Assembly (NCBI GenBank): GCA_023264015.1
Contig: JALQTJ010000007.1
Span: forward strand, 1-54,375
Origin: Flavobacteriaceae bacterium
GTDB lineage: Bacteria > Bacteroidota > Bacteroidia > Flavobacteriales > Flavobacteriaceae
DNA: 54,375 bases
Direction of reading: 5' to 3'
Positions 10,265-18,980 of the stretch are shown here, piece after piece (within the stretch, counting starts at the first letter, position 1; every line of letters begins with the position of its first letter). The translations under genes were made by a program, and so were the position numbers. The notes beneath the pieces were generated by a model. That model saw nothing but the letters and a program-made list of their open reading frames with translations. It ran no database searches and was not told the DNA's origin.

Positions 10265-11116
10265 ATGATTCTCATTGTAGATAGTGGGGCGACTAAATCA
10301 GATTGGATCGCCCTAAATCCTGATGGTAGCGAGTTTTTTGCCACTCAGACGCTTGGGCTTTCTCCAGAAGTATTGACGAGAGAAGTGATTGAAGATCGCC
10401 TCGCGAACAACTTTGAAATCTCGAAGCACAGACAAAAAGTAACGCAACTCTATTTCTACGGAGCAGGCTGCGGTACAGATCGTATGAAACGCTTTCTTTC
10501 AGAGATCTTTAAAGCCTTTTTTCCGAAGGCTAAGGTAGATGTGAAAGAGGATACCTATGCCGCAATTTATGCCACTACTCAGATTGGCAAGCAGGGCATT
10601 GTCTGTATTTTGGGTACAGGATCTAACTGTTCGTATTACGACGGGCATCAGCCTTTCCAAAAAGTCGTTTCATTGGGGTACATCTTAATGGACGATGCGA
10701 GCGGAAATTACTTTGGAAGAAAATTATTGAGAGACTTGTATTTTCACAAGATTCCTCAAGATTTAGCCTTACGCTTCTCAAAGGAATACGACCTAGAGGC
10801 CGATACCATTAAAGAACACTTGTACAAGCAACCTAACCCGAATACCTATTTGGCTACATTTGCACGCTTTTTAATTGAAAATAAAGAGCATAGCTACTGC
10901 AAAGGTGTGATTATGAAAGGCTTACAGCAATTTGTAAACAATTATATTATGCAGTTTGAATTGGCCACTAAGGTTCCATGTCATTTCGTCGGAAGCATCG
11001 CTTATTTCTTGAAAGATGAGCTGCAACAAGTGCTCCATAATAATGATTTGGTAATGGGAAATGTACAACGCCGTCCTATTGAAGGTTTAGTGGAGTTTCA
11101 CAAGAGTATGATTTAG
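10265..11116 (+). CDS. BadF/BadG/BcrA/BcrD-type ATPase, N-acetylglucosamine kinase-like
   Basis: A 283-residue ASKHA-fold protein. The phosphate-1 loop DSGATKSDWI (6-15) and the adenosine-region loop GTGSNCSYYDG (about 118-128) match eukaryotic-type N-acetylglucosamine kinases grouped under BadF/BadG. In Flavobacteriales this gene commonly follows pfkA and gap. A role phosphorylating an amino sugar, for example recycled GlcNAc, is plausible by family, but the substrate is inferred. It ends 17 bases before the convergent ridA gene, and no clear terminator hairpin is visible in that gap. Confidence 0.8.
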   Translation: MILIVDSGATKSDWIALNPDGSEFFATQTLGLSPEVLTREVIEDRLANNFEISKHRQKVTQLYFYGAGCGTDRMKRFLSEIFKAFFPKAKVDVKEDTYAAIYATTQIGKQGIVCILGTGSNCSYYDGHQPFQKVVSLGYILMDDASGNYFGRKLLRDLYFHKIPQDLALRFSKEYDLEADTIKEHLYKQPNPNTYLATFARFLIENKEHSYCKGVIMKGLQQFVNNYIMQFELATKVPCHFVGSIAYFLKDELQQVLHNNDLVMGNVQRRPIEGLVEFHKSMI

Positions 11117-11133
11117 CCTTTGCGGTGTTTTGA

Positions 11134-11517
11134 CTAGCGCATAGCAATCACGCTTATTTCGACGTTTGCGCCTTTTGGTAGGGCAGCTACGGCAACCGTC
11201 TCTCTTGCGGGTGCTGTGCATCCTTCAAAAAAGGATCCATAAACCTCGTTAACGGTAATGAAGTCCTCCATGCTTGTTAAGAATATGCTGCTCTTAACAA
11301 TGTGATCTATACTAAATCCGGCTTCAGCCAGGATATGCTTTATGTTTTCAAGGCATTGGCGTGTTTCTTTCACGCGATCTCCTTCTATAAGTTCACCGGT
11401 TGCCGGATCAATGGGGATTTGTCCCGAGACAAATAGCGTATTCTGCTGAAGAATAGCCTGATTATAGGGACCAATGGCAGCTGGAGCTTTTTTAGTAAAT
11501 ATGGCTTGTTTAGGCAT
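11134..11517 (-). CDS. ridA: RidA family 2-iminobutanoate/2-iminopropanoate deaminase
   Basis: A 127-residue RidA/YjgF protein. It hydrolyses reactive enamine/imine intermediates released by PLP enzymes such as threonine dehydratase. Arg105, needed to bind the substrate carboxylate, is present at the expected position (APARETV), with Glu120 in the conserved NVEI segment. These fit the active deaminase subgroup. It starts 11 bases after the lptD stop and is likely its operon partner, an order common in Flavobacteriales without a known functional link. Confidence 0.93.
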   Translation of the reverse strand: MPKQAIFTKKAPAAIGPYNQAILQQNTLFVSGQIPIDPATGELIEGDRVKETRQCLENIKHILAEAGFSIDHIVKSSIFLTSMEDFITVNEVYGSFFEGCTAPARETVAVAALPKGANVEISVIAMR

Positions 11518-11528
11518 AGGTAGGTGTT

Positions 11529-14297
11529 TTAGCGATTAAAATTGCGCTGACTGCGGCTTTCCCACTTCAAGTCAGAGAGCATAGCACTCTTGATACCAAT
11601 AAAGAAATCCCAACGTGCATTTTGACCAAAGGGTACCCAATTAAATCTTAAGTCGAAACTTTTAAGATCGCGCTTGAAACCAATCTGAGTGAGGTTAAAC
11701 CCTTGATTCTTGAAATCATAACCAGACGAGACCCTGAGTTTCCATGCGGGGGTGAGGTCTATGTTTCCTGAAAACATAAGTGAGGCACTCGTAATTTCTT
11801 TTTCGTCTTGAAGGTTAGAGTAGCTGCTATTGAACTGAAGGTTTAGACTCCAGGGTATGCGGTTGACATAAAAGGTGTTGCTTTCAGGTTCTTCTTCTCC
11901 TTCTTCTTGGCTTGCTCCGTTGCGCTCTTCTCCTGGAAAATTATCGGTTAACCCGAAACCAAATAAGTCATTATCTGCTCCACCAGATTGTGCTCTATAG
12001 TCATTATCATAATCTTGATTGTTGCCTCTCGAGCCTTGTTGGGATTCGTCGTCTCTAGGCTTAAAGGTCTCGTTTGAAAGCGCATAGCTGAAATTCAGAC
12101 TCGCTCTAGTGAGTTTGGCCAATTTACCGCTTTGTGCGATATGAAACGTATTGATGCGCGTACCGTCAGCGGTAGTGACATAAGGATCTAAGGTTCCACT
12201 CATATTCACACGCATTTCTTGATTGAAAAGTGCGGTTGCTGCATTAAAGCTCACGGGACTCAGTCGTAAAGAGTCTGCTTCAAGATTGTAGGCACTAGAG
12301 AAATTAAGGTTACTGAGAATAGGAATTTTTCTAGGTTCAGTTTTGGTAGAGTCTTTAGAGGCCATTTTGGCTTCGAGGGTGTTCTGAAGTCCGAACGATA
12401 GACTGTTCGATTTTCCAAGGCTCGGAGATCCATTGAGCGTGCCTTCAAATCTTGAATAACTGACCTCTTGACCGTCAAGATTCGTGTAGGTATCGTAGTA
12501 GCGTTCAAAAGAGGGCCCATAACTCCAGCCCACAGAGGGTCTAGCAACGTGTCGAATTGCTTGCAACTTTTTGCCCTCCTTAAAGGTGTAAGTTCCGTAT
12601 ACCGTAGTTCCGATTGAGCTCGAAACTCCGTAGCGATTAAAGCGATCAAAGCCTCTAACGGTGTCTAAAACGATTTCGCGACTGACATCTGCATTTGGAT
12701 CTTGCCCACGCGTGAAGGTCTCAAAAGTCCATAGGTCTTCATAGTTTGCACCCATCGAAACGCTTAAGAACTTAGCGAGTTTGAAATTGGTACTTAAGGG
12801 TATACTGTGACGCGCTCCAACTTTAGCATCGTCAAACATTTTTGGGGTTAAGAAAAGCGAATCAGTAGTCCTGATCCGGTTTTCAAATCTAGAGGTGTAT
12901 TGAAGGTTGATGTTTTGAATTAGTCCTTTTTTGATGCCTTCTCGCTTGGCAAAAGGAAAAATACGTTCCATATTCACCTGAGCAGTCGGTAATGTGAGAT
13001 TGATCTCTTCGGTGTTCGTATTCTGGTTGTGTGTAGCACTTAGGTTCAGGTTGACTGAAGGGTAGGCCGGAAATGTCTTCGAATACGTGATCGAAGAAGA
13101 GAGGTTGTTGTTTTGAGTCAGCGCAAGGTTTTGTTGGTTTGCAGAATTTCTGAAGTATTTACTACTACCGATGTTGACCGAGGCAGCAAAACGTGAGTTC
13201 GGACTAGCTTTGGGGTCTTGTGAGTGTGATATCTGTAAGTTAAATATGCTATTGCGGCTGTAATCTGCAAATCCTTTCTGAGAAGTAATGAGATTCTCAA
13301 ACCTCAGGTTCACGTTTCCTCTAAATTTATAGCGCTTGGTGTATACCGACTGCGCTCTAAAGCCATAGCTACCATTGGTGAAATAGTCTCCTGTTAGATT
13401 GAGATCGACGTAATCGCTAATCGGAAAATAGTATCCGCCGTTTTGAACCGAGTACCCGCGTTGTGGGTCATTGGTGATGGTCGGAAAGATGAGTCCGCCA
13501 GATCTTCCGCTGGTTAGGGGGAATATGGCAAACGGAAGCGCGATAGGAGTAGGTACATCAACCAAATACATGTTTGAAAAACCTGCGATAATTCTCTTTC
13601 CTGGAATGAATTTGGCTTTACGTACCTTGATATAGTAATCAGGGTCGATCGAGTCTAAGGCAGTGGTCAATTTTCCTTGACTGAAATAGAAGACCGAATC
13701 GTTTTCTTTCTTCGTTTTTTCGGTAACCACCTTCATGGTTTCTCCTCCACCCATACCACCGATTCCAGCTCCTTGTTCAGTACGCGAGTTGAAAATTAGC
13801 GCCTTTTGAGAGGTGATATTGTATCGAATAGAGTCGGGGATAACCTCATTTTGACCTTGAGTGAATTCTGGAGTTTGACTTTTTTCACCTTTAGAATCGA
13901 CAAATCGCCCCGCTAAAATTTCATTTTTTAGATAGTCAATGGCAATAATACCCGCAGTGAGTTTGGTGTCGGTATAATCGATTGAAGCCTCGTTAGAGAG
14001 GTAGATCTTCTTCTGCGTTTGACTGATTGTAACTGAGTCTTTGGCACTGTACTTGATAAGACTCTCAAGCTTTGAAGAGATCGCGATGTCGGTCTTTTTC
14101 TTCTTTTTAGCTACAAGTGAATCGAGAAGTTGCTGCTTTTCGGCTGAAACCTGCGGGAGTTCAAAACCCTTTGGAAGTTCTGTATACAGCCCCTTTGTCT
14201 TGGGTGACAAGGTAATCGAGTCTTGTTGACCGAATATCACGCCGGGCTGAAGCAAGCACCCCAATAAGAGCACAAAGTAAATTTGCCTGAACTCCAA
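11529..14297 (-). CDS. lptD: LPS-assembly protein LptD (Bacteroidota type)
   Basis: A 922-residue outer-membrane protein. An N-terminal signal peptide (residues 1-23, ending VIFGQQ) is followed by an OstA/LptA-like periplasmic region (about 75-235) and a long C-terminal beta-barrel of alternating aromatic strands. LptD is the terminal translocon placing LPS in the outer leaflet. A Gly-rich patch (GAGIGGMGGGE, near 180) and an acidic low-complexity insertion (near 800-815) lie between structured parts. No in-frame ATG exists near the 5' end; the only start preserving the signal peptide is the TTG at 14297. Upstream are a -7 box and a 7-bp inverted repeat. Confidence 0.88.
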   Translation of the reverse strand: MEFRQIYFVLLLGCLLQPGVIFGQQDSITLSPKTKGLYTELPKGFELPQVSAEKQQLLDSLVAKKKKKTDIAISSKLESLIKYSAKDSVTISQTQKKIYLSNEASIDYTDTKLTAGIIAIDYLKNEILAGRFVDSKGEKSQTPEFTQGQNEVIPDSIRYNITSQKALIFNSRTEQGAGIGGMGGGETMKVVTEKTKKENDSVFYFSQGKLTTALDSIDPDYYIKVRKAKFIPGKRIIAGFSNMYLVDVPTPIALPFAIFPLTSGRSGGLIFPTITNDPQRGYSVQNGGYYFPISDYVDLNLTGDYFTNGSYGFRAQSVYTKRYKFRGNVNLRFENLITSQKGFADYSRNSIFNLQISHSQDPKASPNSRFAASVNIGSSKYFRNSANQQNLALTQNNNLSSSITYSKTFPAYPSVNLNLSATHNQNTNTEEINLTLPTAQVNMERIFPFAKREGIKKGLIQNINLQYTSRFENRIRTTDSLFLTPKMFDDAKVGARHSIPLSTNFKLAKFLSVSMGANYEDLWTFETFTRGQDPNADVSREIVLDTVRGFDRFNRYGVSSSIGTTVYGTYTFKEGKKLQAIRHVARPSVGWSYGPSFERYYDTYTNLDGQEVSYSRFEGTLNGSPSLGKSNSLSFGLQNTLEAKMASKDSTKTEPRKIPILSNLNFSSAYNLEADSLRLSPVSFNAATALFNQEMRVNMSGTLDPYVTTADGTRINTFHIAQSGKLAKLTRASLNFSYALSNETFKPRDDESQQGSRGNNQDYDNDYRAQSGGADNDLFGFGLTDNFPGEERNGASQEEGEEEPESNTFYVNRIPWSLNLQFNSSYSNLQDEKEITSASLMFSGNIDLTPAWKLRVSSGYDFKNQGFNLTQIGFKRDLKSFDLRFNWVPFGQNARWDFFIGIKSAMLSDLKWESRSQRNFNR

Positions 14298-14320
14298 TAC
14301 GAAAGCCTTGGTTTTACTGA

Positions 14321-14337
14321 GTTTAAAGCATTTAAAC
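14321..14337. promoter_or_regulatory. Perfect inverted repeat in the lptD leader
   Basis: GTTTAAA-GCA-TTTAAAC is a perfect 7-bp inverted repeat with a 3-base centre. It lies between the lptD -7 box and the lptD start, about where transcription should begin. It is a candidate operator; it has no T tract, so it is not a terminator. Confidence 0.4.
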
Positions 14338-14343
14338 CCGGTT

Positions 14344-14351
14344 CAAACTTA
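14344..14351 (-). promoter_or_regulatory. -7 promoter box of lptD
   Basis: Minus strand TAAGTTTG matches TAnnTTTG exactly and lies 46 bases upstream of the lptD TTG start, inside the 121-base divergent region shared with the amidase gene. Confidence 0.5.
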
Positions 14352-14418
14352 CGCAATATTTGTGGTAACTCTTTGTGATTGCTTAATTTTACAATACATC
14401 GATGACTCCTGTTAACAC

Positions 14419-15414
14419 GTGATTAAGACTACCCTTAAGACTGTTTTATACCTCTGCATGCTCTCTGCCTCTTTACTTCAGGCACAGACAGAACAGAATT
14501 TCACGGTATTTATTGATCCTGGCCATGGCGGAAAAGACCCAGGTAACATGCATAATGGCTATGTCGAGAAAAAAATTACGCTTGCCATTGCCCTAAAACT
14601 TGGAAAACTGCTCGCTAAGGAAGAAGGTATTACGGTGCATTATTCGCGTAAGGACGATCGATCGGTGAATTTATATGCCAGAGGCCCTATGGCAAATCGT
14701 GTAGGAGCAGATGTTTTTGTTTCTATTCACTGTGATGCACATACCTCTTCGGCCTTTGGTGCAGGGACCTTTGTATTAGGCTTGCATCGTGCCGATAAAA
14801 ATTTAGCAGTCGCTCAACGAGAGAACGCTGCTATGTATCAAGAAGATAATTATCAATCCAATTACCAAGGCCTCACCAATGTTATTGGTTTAAGCGCAAT
14901 TCAAGAAGAAAATCTTGATCAAAGCATTAAACTCGCGGCCTATGTGCAACAAGAGATGGTTACAACTGCAAAACGCAGAGACAGGCTGGTAAAACAAGCG
15001 GGTTTTGTTGTGTTGTATGAGACTATCATGCCTTCAATACTTGTAGAAACAGGTTTTTTATCTAATGCCAATGAGGGAGCTTTTTTGAATTCTGATCAGG
15101 GGCAAGAGAGCATTGCGAAAGCCATGGCTAATGCGATACTTAAATACAGAGACGAGTTCGCTATGAACTCTCTGATGATTGGTCCTGCTCCTGGAAAAGA
15201 AGTCTTTAGCGTTCAGCTTTTCGCGACCGATAAAACACATTCAAATACGGCGTCTGTTTTTAAGGGTCTAAAACCTGTATGGTATGAAGAGAAAGATGGT
15301 TTAAAGCGTTATTTTTACGGAGAGGCAACCTCTCAAGCTTCTGCGAATGATCTTAGGTTAAGAGCTGTTCAAAAAGGTTTCAAGGACGCTTTTGTAGTAA
15401 AGAAAATGCGCTAA
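14419..15414 (+). CDS. N-acetylmuramoyl-L-alanine amidase (Amidase_3) with C-terminal SPOR-like domain
   Basis: A 331-residue exported cell-wall amidase that cleaves the lactyl-amide bond between MurNAc and the stem peptide, typically at division septa. A signal peptide (1-22, ending LLQAQ) precedes the zinc amidase domain: DPGHGGKDPG (about 33-42, zinc His), a conserved Glu in YVEKKITLA, SIHCDAH (zinc His) and VETGFLSN with the catalytic Glu. The last 75 residues look like a SPOR-type peptidoglycan-binding domain. The start is the GTG at 14419; the next in-frame ATG would delete half the signal peptide. The gene is divergent from lptD and leads the mlaD and Fe-S genes. Confidence 0.9.
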   Translation: MIKTTLKTVLYLCMLSASLLQAQTEQNFTVFIDPGHGGKDPGNMHNGYVEKKITLAIALKLGKLLAKEEGITVHYSRKDDRSVNLYARGPMANRVGADVFVSIHCDAHTSSAFGAGTFVLGLHRADKNLAVAQRENAAMYQEDNYQSNYQGLTNVIGLSAIQEENLDQSIKLAAYVQQEMVTTAKRRDRLVKQAGFVVLYETIMPSILVETGFLSNANEGAFLNSDQGQESIAKAMANAILKYRDEFAMNSLMIGPAPGKEVFSVQLFATDKTHSNTASVFKGLKPVWYEEKDGLKRYFYGEATSQASANDLRLRAVQKGFKDAFVVKKMR

Positions 15415-15423
15415 TAGTAGCTT

Positions 15424-16404
15424 ATGAAAAAGAAATTTACCCTAACTCTTTCGAATGAATTAAAGGCGGGAATTGTAGTGTTGGCCGGTGTCTCCGCTCT
15501 AATTTTGGGTTTCAGTTATTTGAAGTCAACTTCAATCTTTGGTCCTTCAAAAACTTTATACGCTGTATATGACAATGTAGGTGGGCTTCAAACGGGTACA
15601 ACGGTTAGTCTAAACGGTTATGCGGTAGGAACGGTTGACGCCATCGACTTTCTACCCTCTGGTAAATTACTCGTCAGTTTTACCCTTTTAACAGATTATG
15701 CTTTTTCTAAGAATTCTACAGCCCAGCTATATGATACTTCGGTACTAGGAGGAAAGGGGCTTCAAATTGTCGTGGCAAATGATGATGCTAGGCCCGTTCA
15801 ATCAGGAGACACTTTGCCAGCTGCTGTTGAGGTAGGAATGCTCAACAAGGTAGAGACCATCCTTGACCCCTTAGAGCAAAAGGTGAGCCAGGCACTCATC
15901 GAGACTGAGATTTTGGTGAGAGGGCTAAACGAGGTCTTAGATGAAGAGACTCAACGAAATTTACGCACCACCTTAGGCCAACTAAGTGAAACCTCTGTTA
16001 CTTTGAATGCGGCAACCGCCTCGTTTAAGGATATTTTAAAAGAAAACGCGGCGGCAATAGATACCACATTGCAAAGCACTGCAAAGCTTTCAAAAAGTCT
16101 AGCTGAGGCCACCAGTGGAATGGAATCTGAGGCTTTATCTACCTCAATTACAAGGCTCAATGCCTCACTTTCGGCATTAGAATCTTTTTTAAACGGTTTA
16201 AATTCAGGAGAGGGATCTTTGGGGCAATTGACTAAAGATCAAGCCTTGTATTCAAGTTTAGTCTCTAACCTAGAGCAACTCGAGTTGTTGTTGCAGGACA
16301 TGCGACTGAACCCTAAACGTTATTTGTCGGTTTCTGTATTTGGAAAAAAACAAAAAGAATACGTGCTACCGACTGAGGATCCTGCTGATACCAAAAAACA
16401 ATAG
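15424..16404 (+). CDS. MlaD/MCE family protein
   Basis: A 326-residue protein with one N-terminal membrane anchor (about 12-33), one MCE domain (about 38-118, with GLQTGTTVSLNGYAVGTV) and a long alpha-helical C-terminal half rich in Ala, Leu, Ser and Glu that probably forms a coiled coil. MCE proteins form hexameric rings that move phospholipids across the periplasm with an MlaEF ABC transporter; no mlaE or mlaF is visible here. It begins 9 bases after the amidase stop, in an order (lptD, amidase, MCE, Fe-S proteins) recurrent in flavobacteria and centred on envelope maintenance. Confidence 0.88.
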   Translation: MKKKFTLTLSNELKAGIVVLAGVSALILGFSYLKSTSIFGPSKTLYAVYDNVGGLQTGTTVSLNGYAVGTVDAIDFLPSGKLLVSFTLLTDYAFSKNSTAQLYDTSVLGGKGLQIVVANDDARPVQSGDTLPAAVEVGMLNKVETILDPLEQKVSQALIETEILVRGLNEVLDEETQRNLRTTLGQLSETSVTLNAATASFKDILKENAAAIDTTLQSTAKLSKSLAEATSGMESEALSTSITRLNASLSALESFLNGLNSGEGSLGQLTKDQALYSSLVSNLEQLELLLQDMRLNPKRYLSVSVFGKKQKEYVLPTEDPADTKKQ

Positions 16405-16409
16405 ATTAA

Positions 16410-17699
16410 ATGGGACTTCAGCAACTGCTCTTCTCTGCCATTTTGCTTTTGGGTATAGGCTTCTTTGCTTTCAATGTTAAGCGATTGATACGAAGTATTC
16501 GCCAAGGAAAGCCTGTAGATGTTATTGACCGAAAAAAGGAGAGAACGTTTGCGATGATCCGATTGGCCTTTGGCCAACAGAAGATGCAGCGAAACGTGCT
16601 AGTAGGGGTGTTGCACCTAGTCGTTTACTTAGGATTCCTAATTATTAATGTAGAGCTCATAGAAATTATTATAGATGGTGTTTTTGGTACCCATCGAGCA
16701 CTTTCATTTTTAGGGGCTGGCTACGACCTAGCTATTGCGTTATTTGAGCTTTTTGCTTTTGCAGTGATTGTGTCAGTGGTGGTTTTTTGGATCCGTCGTA
16801 ACCTGATGCACATCAAAAGATTTAGGAGTGCTGAACTTAAAGGTTGGCCAAAACTTGATGCCAATCTCATCTTGATCATAGAACTGGTGTTGATGTTTCT
16901 GTTTCTTGGAATGAATGCTGCAGATTATGCACTTCAACTTCGCGGGGTTGCTCACTATAGTCCAGCAGGGTCTTTTCCGATAAGTAGTTGGATTACACCG
17001 ATTTTTAATAGCTGGTCTGATGGCCATGTCATTGCAATTGAAAGAGGATTGTGGTGGGCTCACATCGCAGGTATACTTGGTTTTTTGAATTACCTCTATT
17101 ATTCAAAACACCTCCACATCTTGCTCGCTTTTCCGAATACGTTTTATGCTTCTTTAGATCCTAAGGGAAAATTTGAGAACAATGCTACTGTAACTCGTGA
17201 AGTTAAAGCCATGCTGGCTATGGAAGCAGCAGACCCTAATCAAGAAATTGAGCGCTTTGGGGCAAAGGATAGTACCGATTTGACCTGGGTTCAGCTTATG
17301 AATGCCTACAGCTGTACCGAATGCGGACGTTGTACTGCAGCATGTCCGGCTAACCAAACCGGAAAGTTATTGTCACCTCGGAAAATAATGATGGATACTC
17401 GAGATCGTGCCACCGAGATCAGTAGCTCTAAAGGTGTCAAAGACGTAGCAGAGCATACGTTGTTAGATCACTACATTTCTAGAGAAGAGCTCTGGGCCTG
17501 CACAAGCTGCAACGCTTGCGTTGAGGCCTGCCCAATAGGTATTGACCCTTTGTCTATTATCATGAAAATGAGACAATACATCGTCATGGAAGAGTCAGCC
17601 GCACCGGGCGATCTTAATGCGATGATGACGAATATAGAGAACAATGGTGCCCCATGGGCATTCAATGCTCAAGACCGATTGAACTGGGTGTCAGATTAA
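16410..17699 (+). CDS. Membrane (Fe-S)-binding protein, HdrC/GlpC-like, two 4Fe-4S clusters
   Basis: A 429-residue protein with an N-terminal membrane domain of about five helices (4-22, 63-90, 103-127, 152-173, 213-235) containing several His that could hold haem. A cytoplasmic ferredoxin-like domain follows with two 4Fe-4S motifs, CTECGRCTAACP (302-313) and CTSCNACVEACP (364-375). The arrangement resembles the membrane and ferredoxin portions of heterodisulfide-reductase-like or DsrMK-like complexes that pass electrons between quinones and a soluble partner. The downstream CCG-domain gene is the obvious partner, 10 bases away. The true substrate is unknown. Confidence 0.85.
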   Translation: MGLQQLLFSAILLLGIGFFAFNVKRLIRSIRQGKPVDVIDRKKERTFAMIRLAFGQQKMQRNVLVGVLHLVVYLGFLIINVELIEIIIDGVFGTHRALSFLGAGYDLAIALFELFAFAVIVSVVVFWIRRNLMHIKRFRSAELKGWPKLDANLILIIELVLMFLFLGMNAADYALQLRGVAHYSPAGSFPISSWITPIFNSWSDGHVIAIERGLWWAHIAGILGFLNYLYYSKHLHILLAFPNTFYASLDPKGKFENNATVTREVKAMLAMEAADPNQEIERFGAKDSTDLTWVQLMNAYSCTECGRCTAACPANQTGKLLSPRKIMMDTRDRATEISSSKGVKDVAEHTLLDHYISREELWACTSCNACVEACPIGIDPLSIIMKMRQYIVMEESAAPGDLNAMMTNIENNGAPWAFNAQDRLNWVSD

Positions 17700-17709
17700 A
17701 CTATGAGCT

Positions 17710-18492
17710 ATGAGTGAGTTGAAAATCAAAACAATGGCAGAATTCCTTGCCGAAGGCCAAGCCCCAGAAGTGCTCTTCTGGGTGGGTTGTGCGGGGAGCT
17801 TTGACGATAGGGCAAAAAAGGTGACAAAGGCTTTCGCTAAGTTGTTGCATAATGCCCAGGTGTCTTTTGCTGTTTTGGGTAAAGAAGAATCGTGCACCGG
17901 AGACCCAGCGAAGCGATCTGGAAACGAGTTTTTATTTCAAATGCAAGCCATGGCTAATATTGAGGTGCTTAATGCCTACGAAATCAAAACTATCGTAACC
18001 ACATGCCCTCATTGCTTCAATACTTTAAAAAACGAATACCCTTCGCTTGGAGGACACTATGAGGTACTGCACCACACTCAATTTCTCAAGCAGCTTATTG
18101 AAAATGGACGTTTAAGCGTATCCGGTGGAACTTTTAAAGGTAAGCGTATAACCTACCACGACCCTTGTTACCTCGGTCGTGCCAATGAAATTTACGAGGC
18201 TCCTAGAGCCTTGATTGCTAAGCTAGACGCTGAATTAGTTGAAATGAAGCGTTGCAAACGCGATGCGTTGTGCTGTGGAGCTGGAGGTGCACAAATGTTT
18301 AAAGAACCTGAAAAAGGAAACAAGGACATTAATATCGAGCGCTCAGCTGAAGCACTAGAAACAAAGGCAGATATTGTAGCAGCGGCCTGTCCGTTTTGCA
18401 ACACGATGATGAATGATGGAATTACCCAACACAATGGATCTTCAGCGGTTAAAGATGTAGCTCAATTGATTGCTGAAGCAAAAGACCTCTAA
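17710..18492 (+). CDS. (Fe-S)-binding protein with two CCG domains (HdrB/HdrD-like)
   Basis: A 260-residue soluble protein made of two cysteine-rich CCG (DUF224) halves. Cysteines are at 27 (WVGCAGS), 62, 99 and 102 (CPHC), then 153 (HDPCYLG), 188-189 (CCGAGG) and 227 and 230 (CPFC). In heterodisulfide reductases this pattern binds the catalytic non-cubane 4Fe-4S clusters. It most likely forms the catalytic subunit of a two-component redox enzyme with the upstream membrane Fe-S protein. The ATG at 17710 is preferred over one 7 bases earlier, which is out of frame. Confidence 0.85.
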   Translation: MSELKIKTMAEFLAEGQAPEVLFWVGCAGSFDDRAKKVTKAFAKLLHNAQVSFAVLGKEESCTGDPAKRSGNEFLFQMQAMANIEVLNAYEIKTIVTTCPHCFNTLKNEYPSLGGHYEVLHHTQFLKQLIENGRLSVSGGTFKGKRITYHDPCYLGRANEIYEAPRALIAKLDAELVEMKRCKRDALCCGAGGAQMFKEPEKGNKDINIERSAEALETKADIVAAACPFCNTMMNDGITQHNGSSAVKDVAQLIAEAKDL

Positions 18493-18496
18493 AGTT

Positions 18497-18979
18497 ATGC
18501 ATGTACCCTTTGAAGAGTTGGCAGAAGATGCCAGAATCTGGATCTATCCGTCTGATACCCCTTTTAAAGAGGAGGATATGGAAAGCTTAGAACAGCGACT
18601 GAAAGATTTTATCAACCAGTGGACGGTCCATAACAAATCCTTAAAGGCATCATTCACAATTCCTTACAGGAGATTTATTGTGCTGGCGGTAGATACCGCA
18701 TTCAATCAGGTTTCTGGCTGTTCTATCGACAGTTCGGTTCGATTTATTCAAGAACTAGAGCAAGAATTTTCGAAGGTGCTTTTAGACAAGATGAATGTCA
18801 CCTTTAAGCAAGGAGAATATTTGGTTCACAAGGATCTCAAAGATTTTAAGGCACTTGTGAAGAGTAAATCGGTAAGTCCAGAAACCATTGTTTTTAATAA
18901 TTTGATTACGACAAAATCAGAATTGGATTCCCACTGGGAGGTGCCCGCTAAAGAAAGTTGGCATCAACGTTATTTTTAA
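18497..18979 (+). CDS. Conserved flavobacterial protein of unknown function (160 aa, often misnamed ABC transporter ATPase)
   Basis: A 160-residue soluble protein starting at the ATG at 18497, four bases after the CCG-domain stop; an earlier in-frame start at 18470 would overlap the upstream gene and adds unrelated residues. It contains no Walker A, signature or Walker B motif, so the database name carried by some homologues cannot be right. It is compact and mixed alpha/beta, with IWIYPSDTPF near the start (13-22) and WHQRYF at the end. Its fixed place right after the two Fe-S genes suggests a role with that redox complex, which is inference only. Confidence 0.75.
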   Translation: MHVPFEELAEDARIWIYPSDTPFKEEDMESLEQRLKDFINQWTVHNKSLKASFTIPYRRFIVLAVDTAFNQVSGCSIDSSVRFIQELEQEFSKVLLDKMNVTFKQGEYLVHKDLKDFKALVKSKSVSPETIVFNNLITTKSELDSHWEVPAKESWHQRYF

Positions 18980-18980
18980 T

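Noticed and set aside
12260-12649. 129-codon open frame on the minus strand inside lptD
   Set aside because: Out-of-frame shadow of lptD; amino-acid composition is not protein-like and there is no independent promoter or conserved motif.
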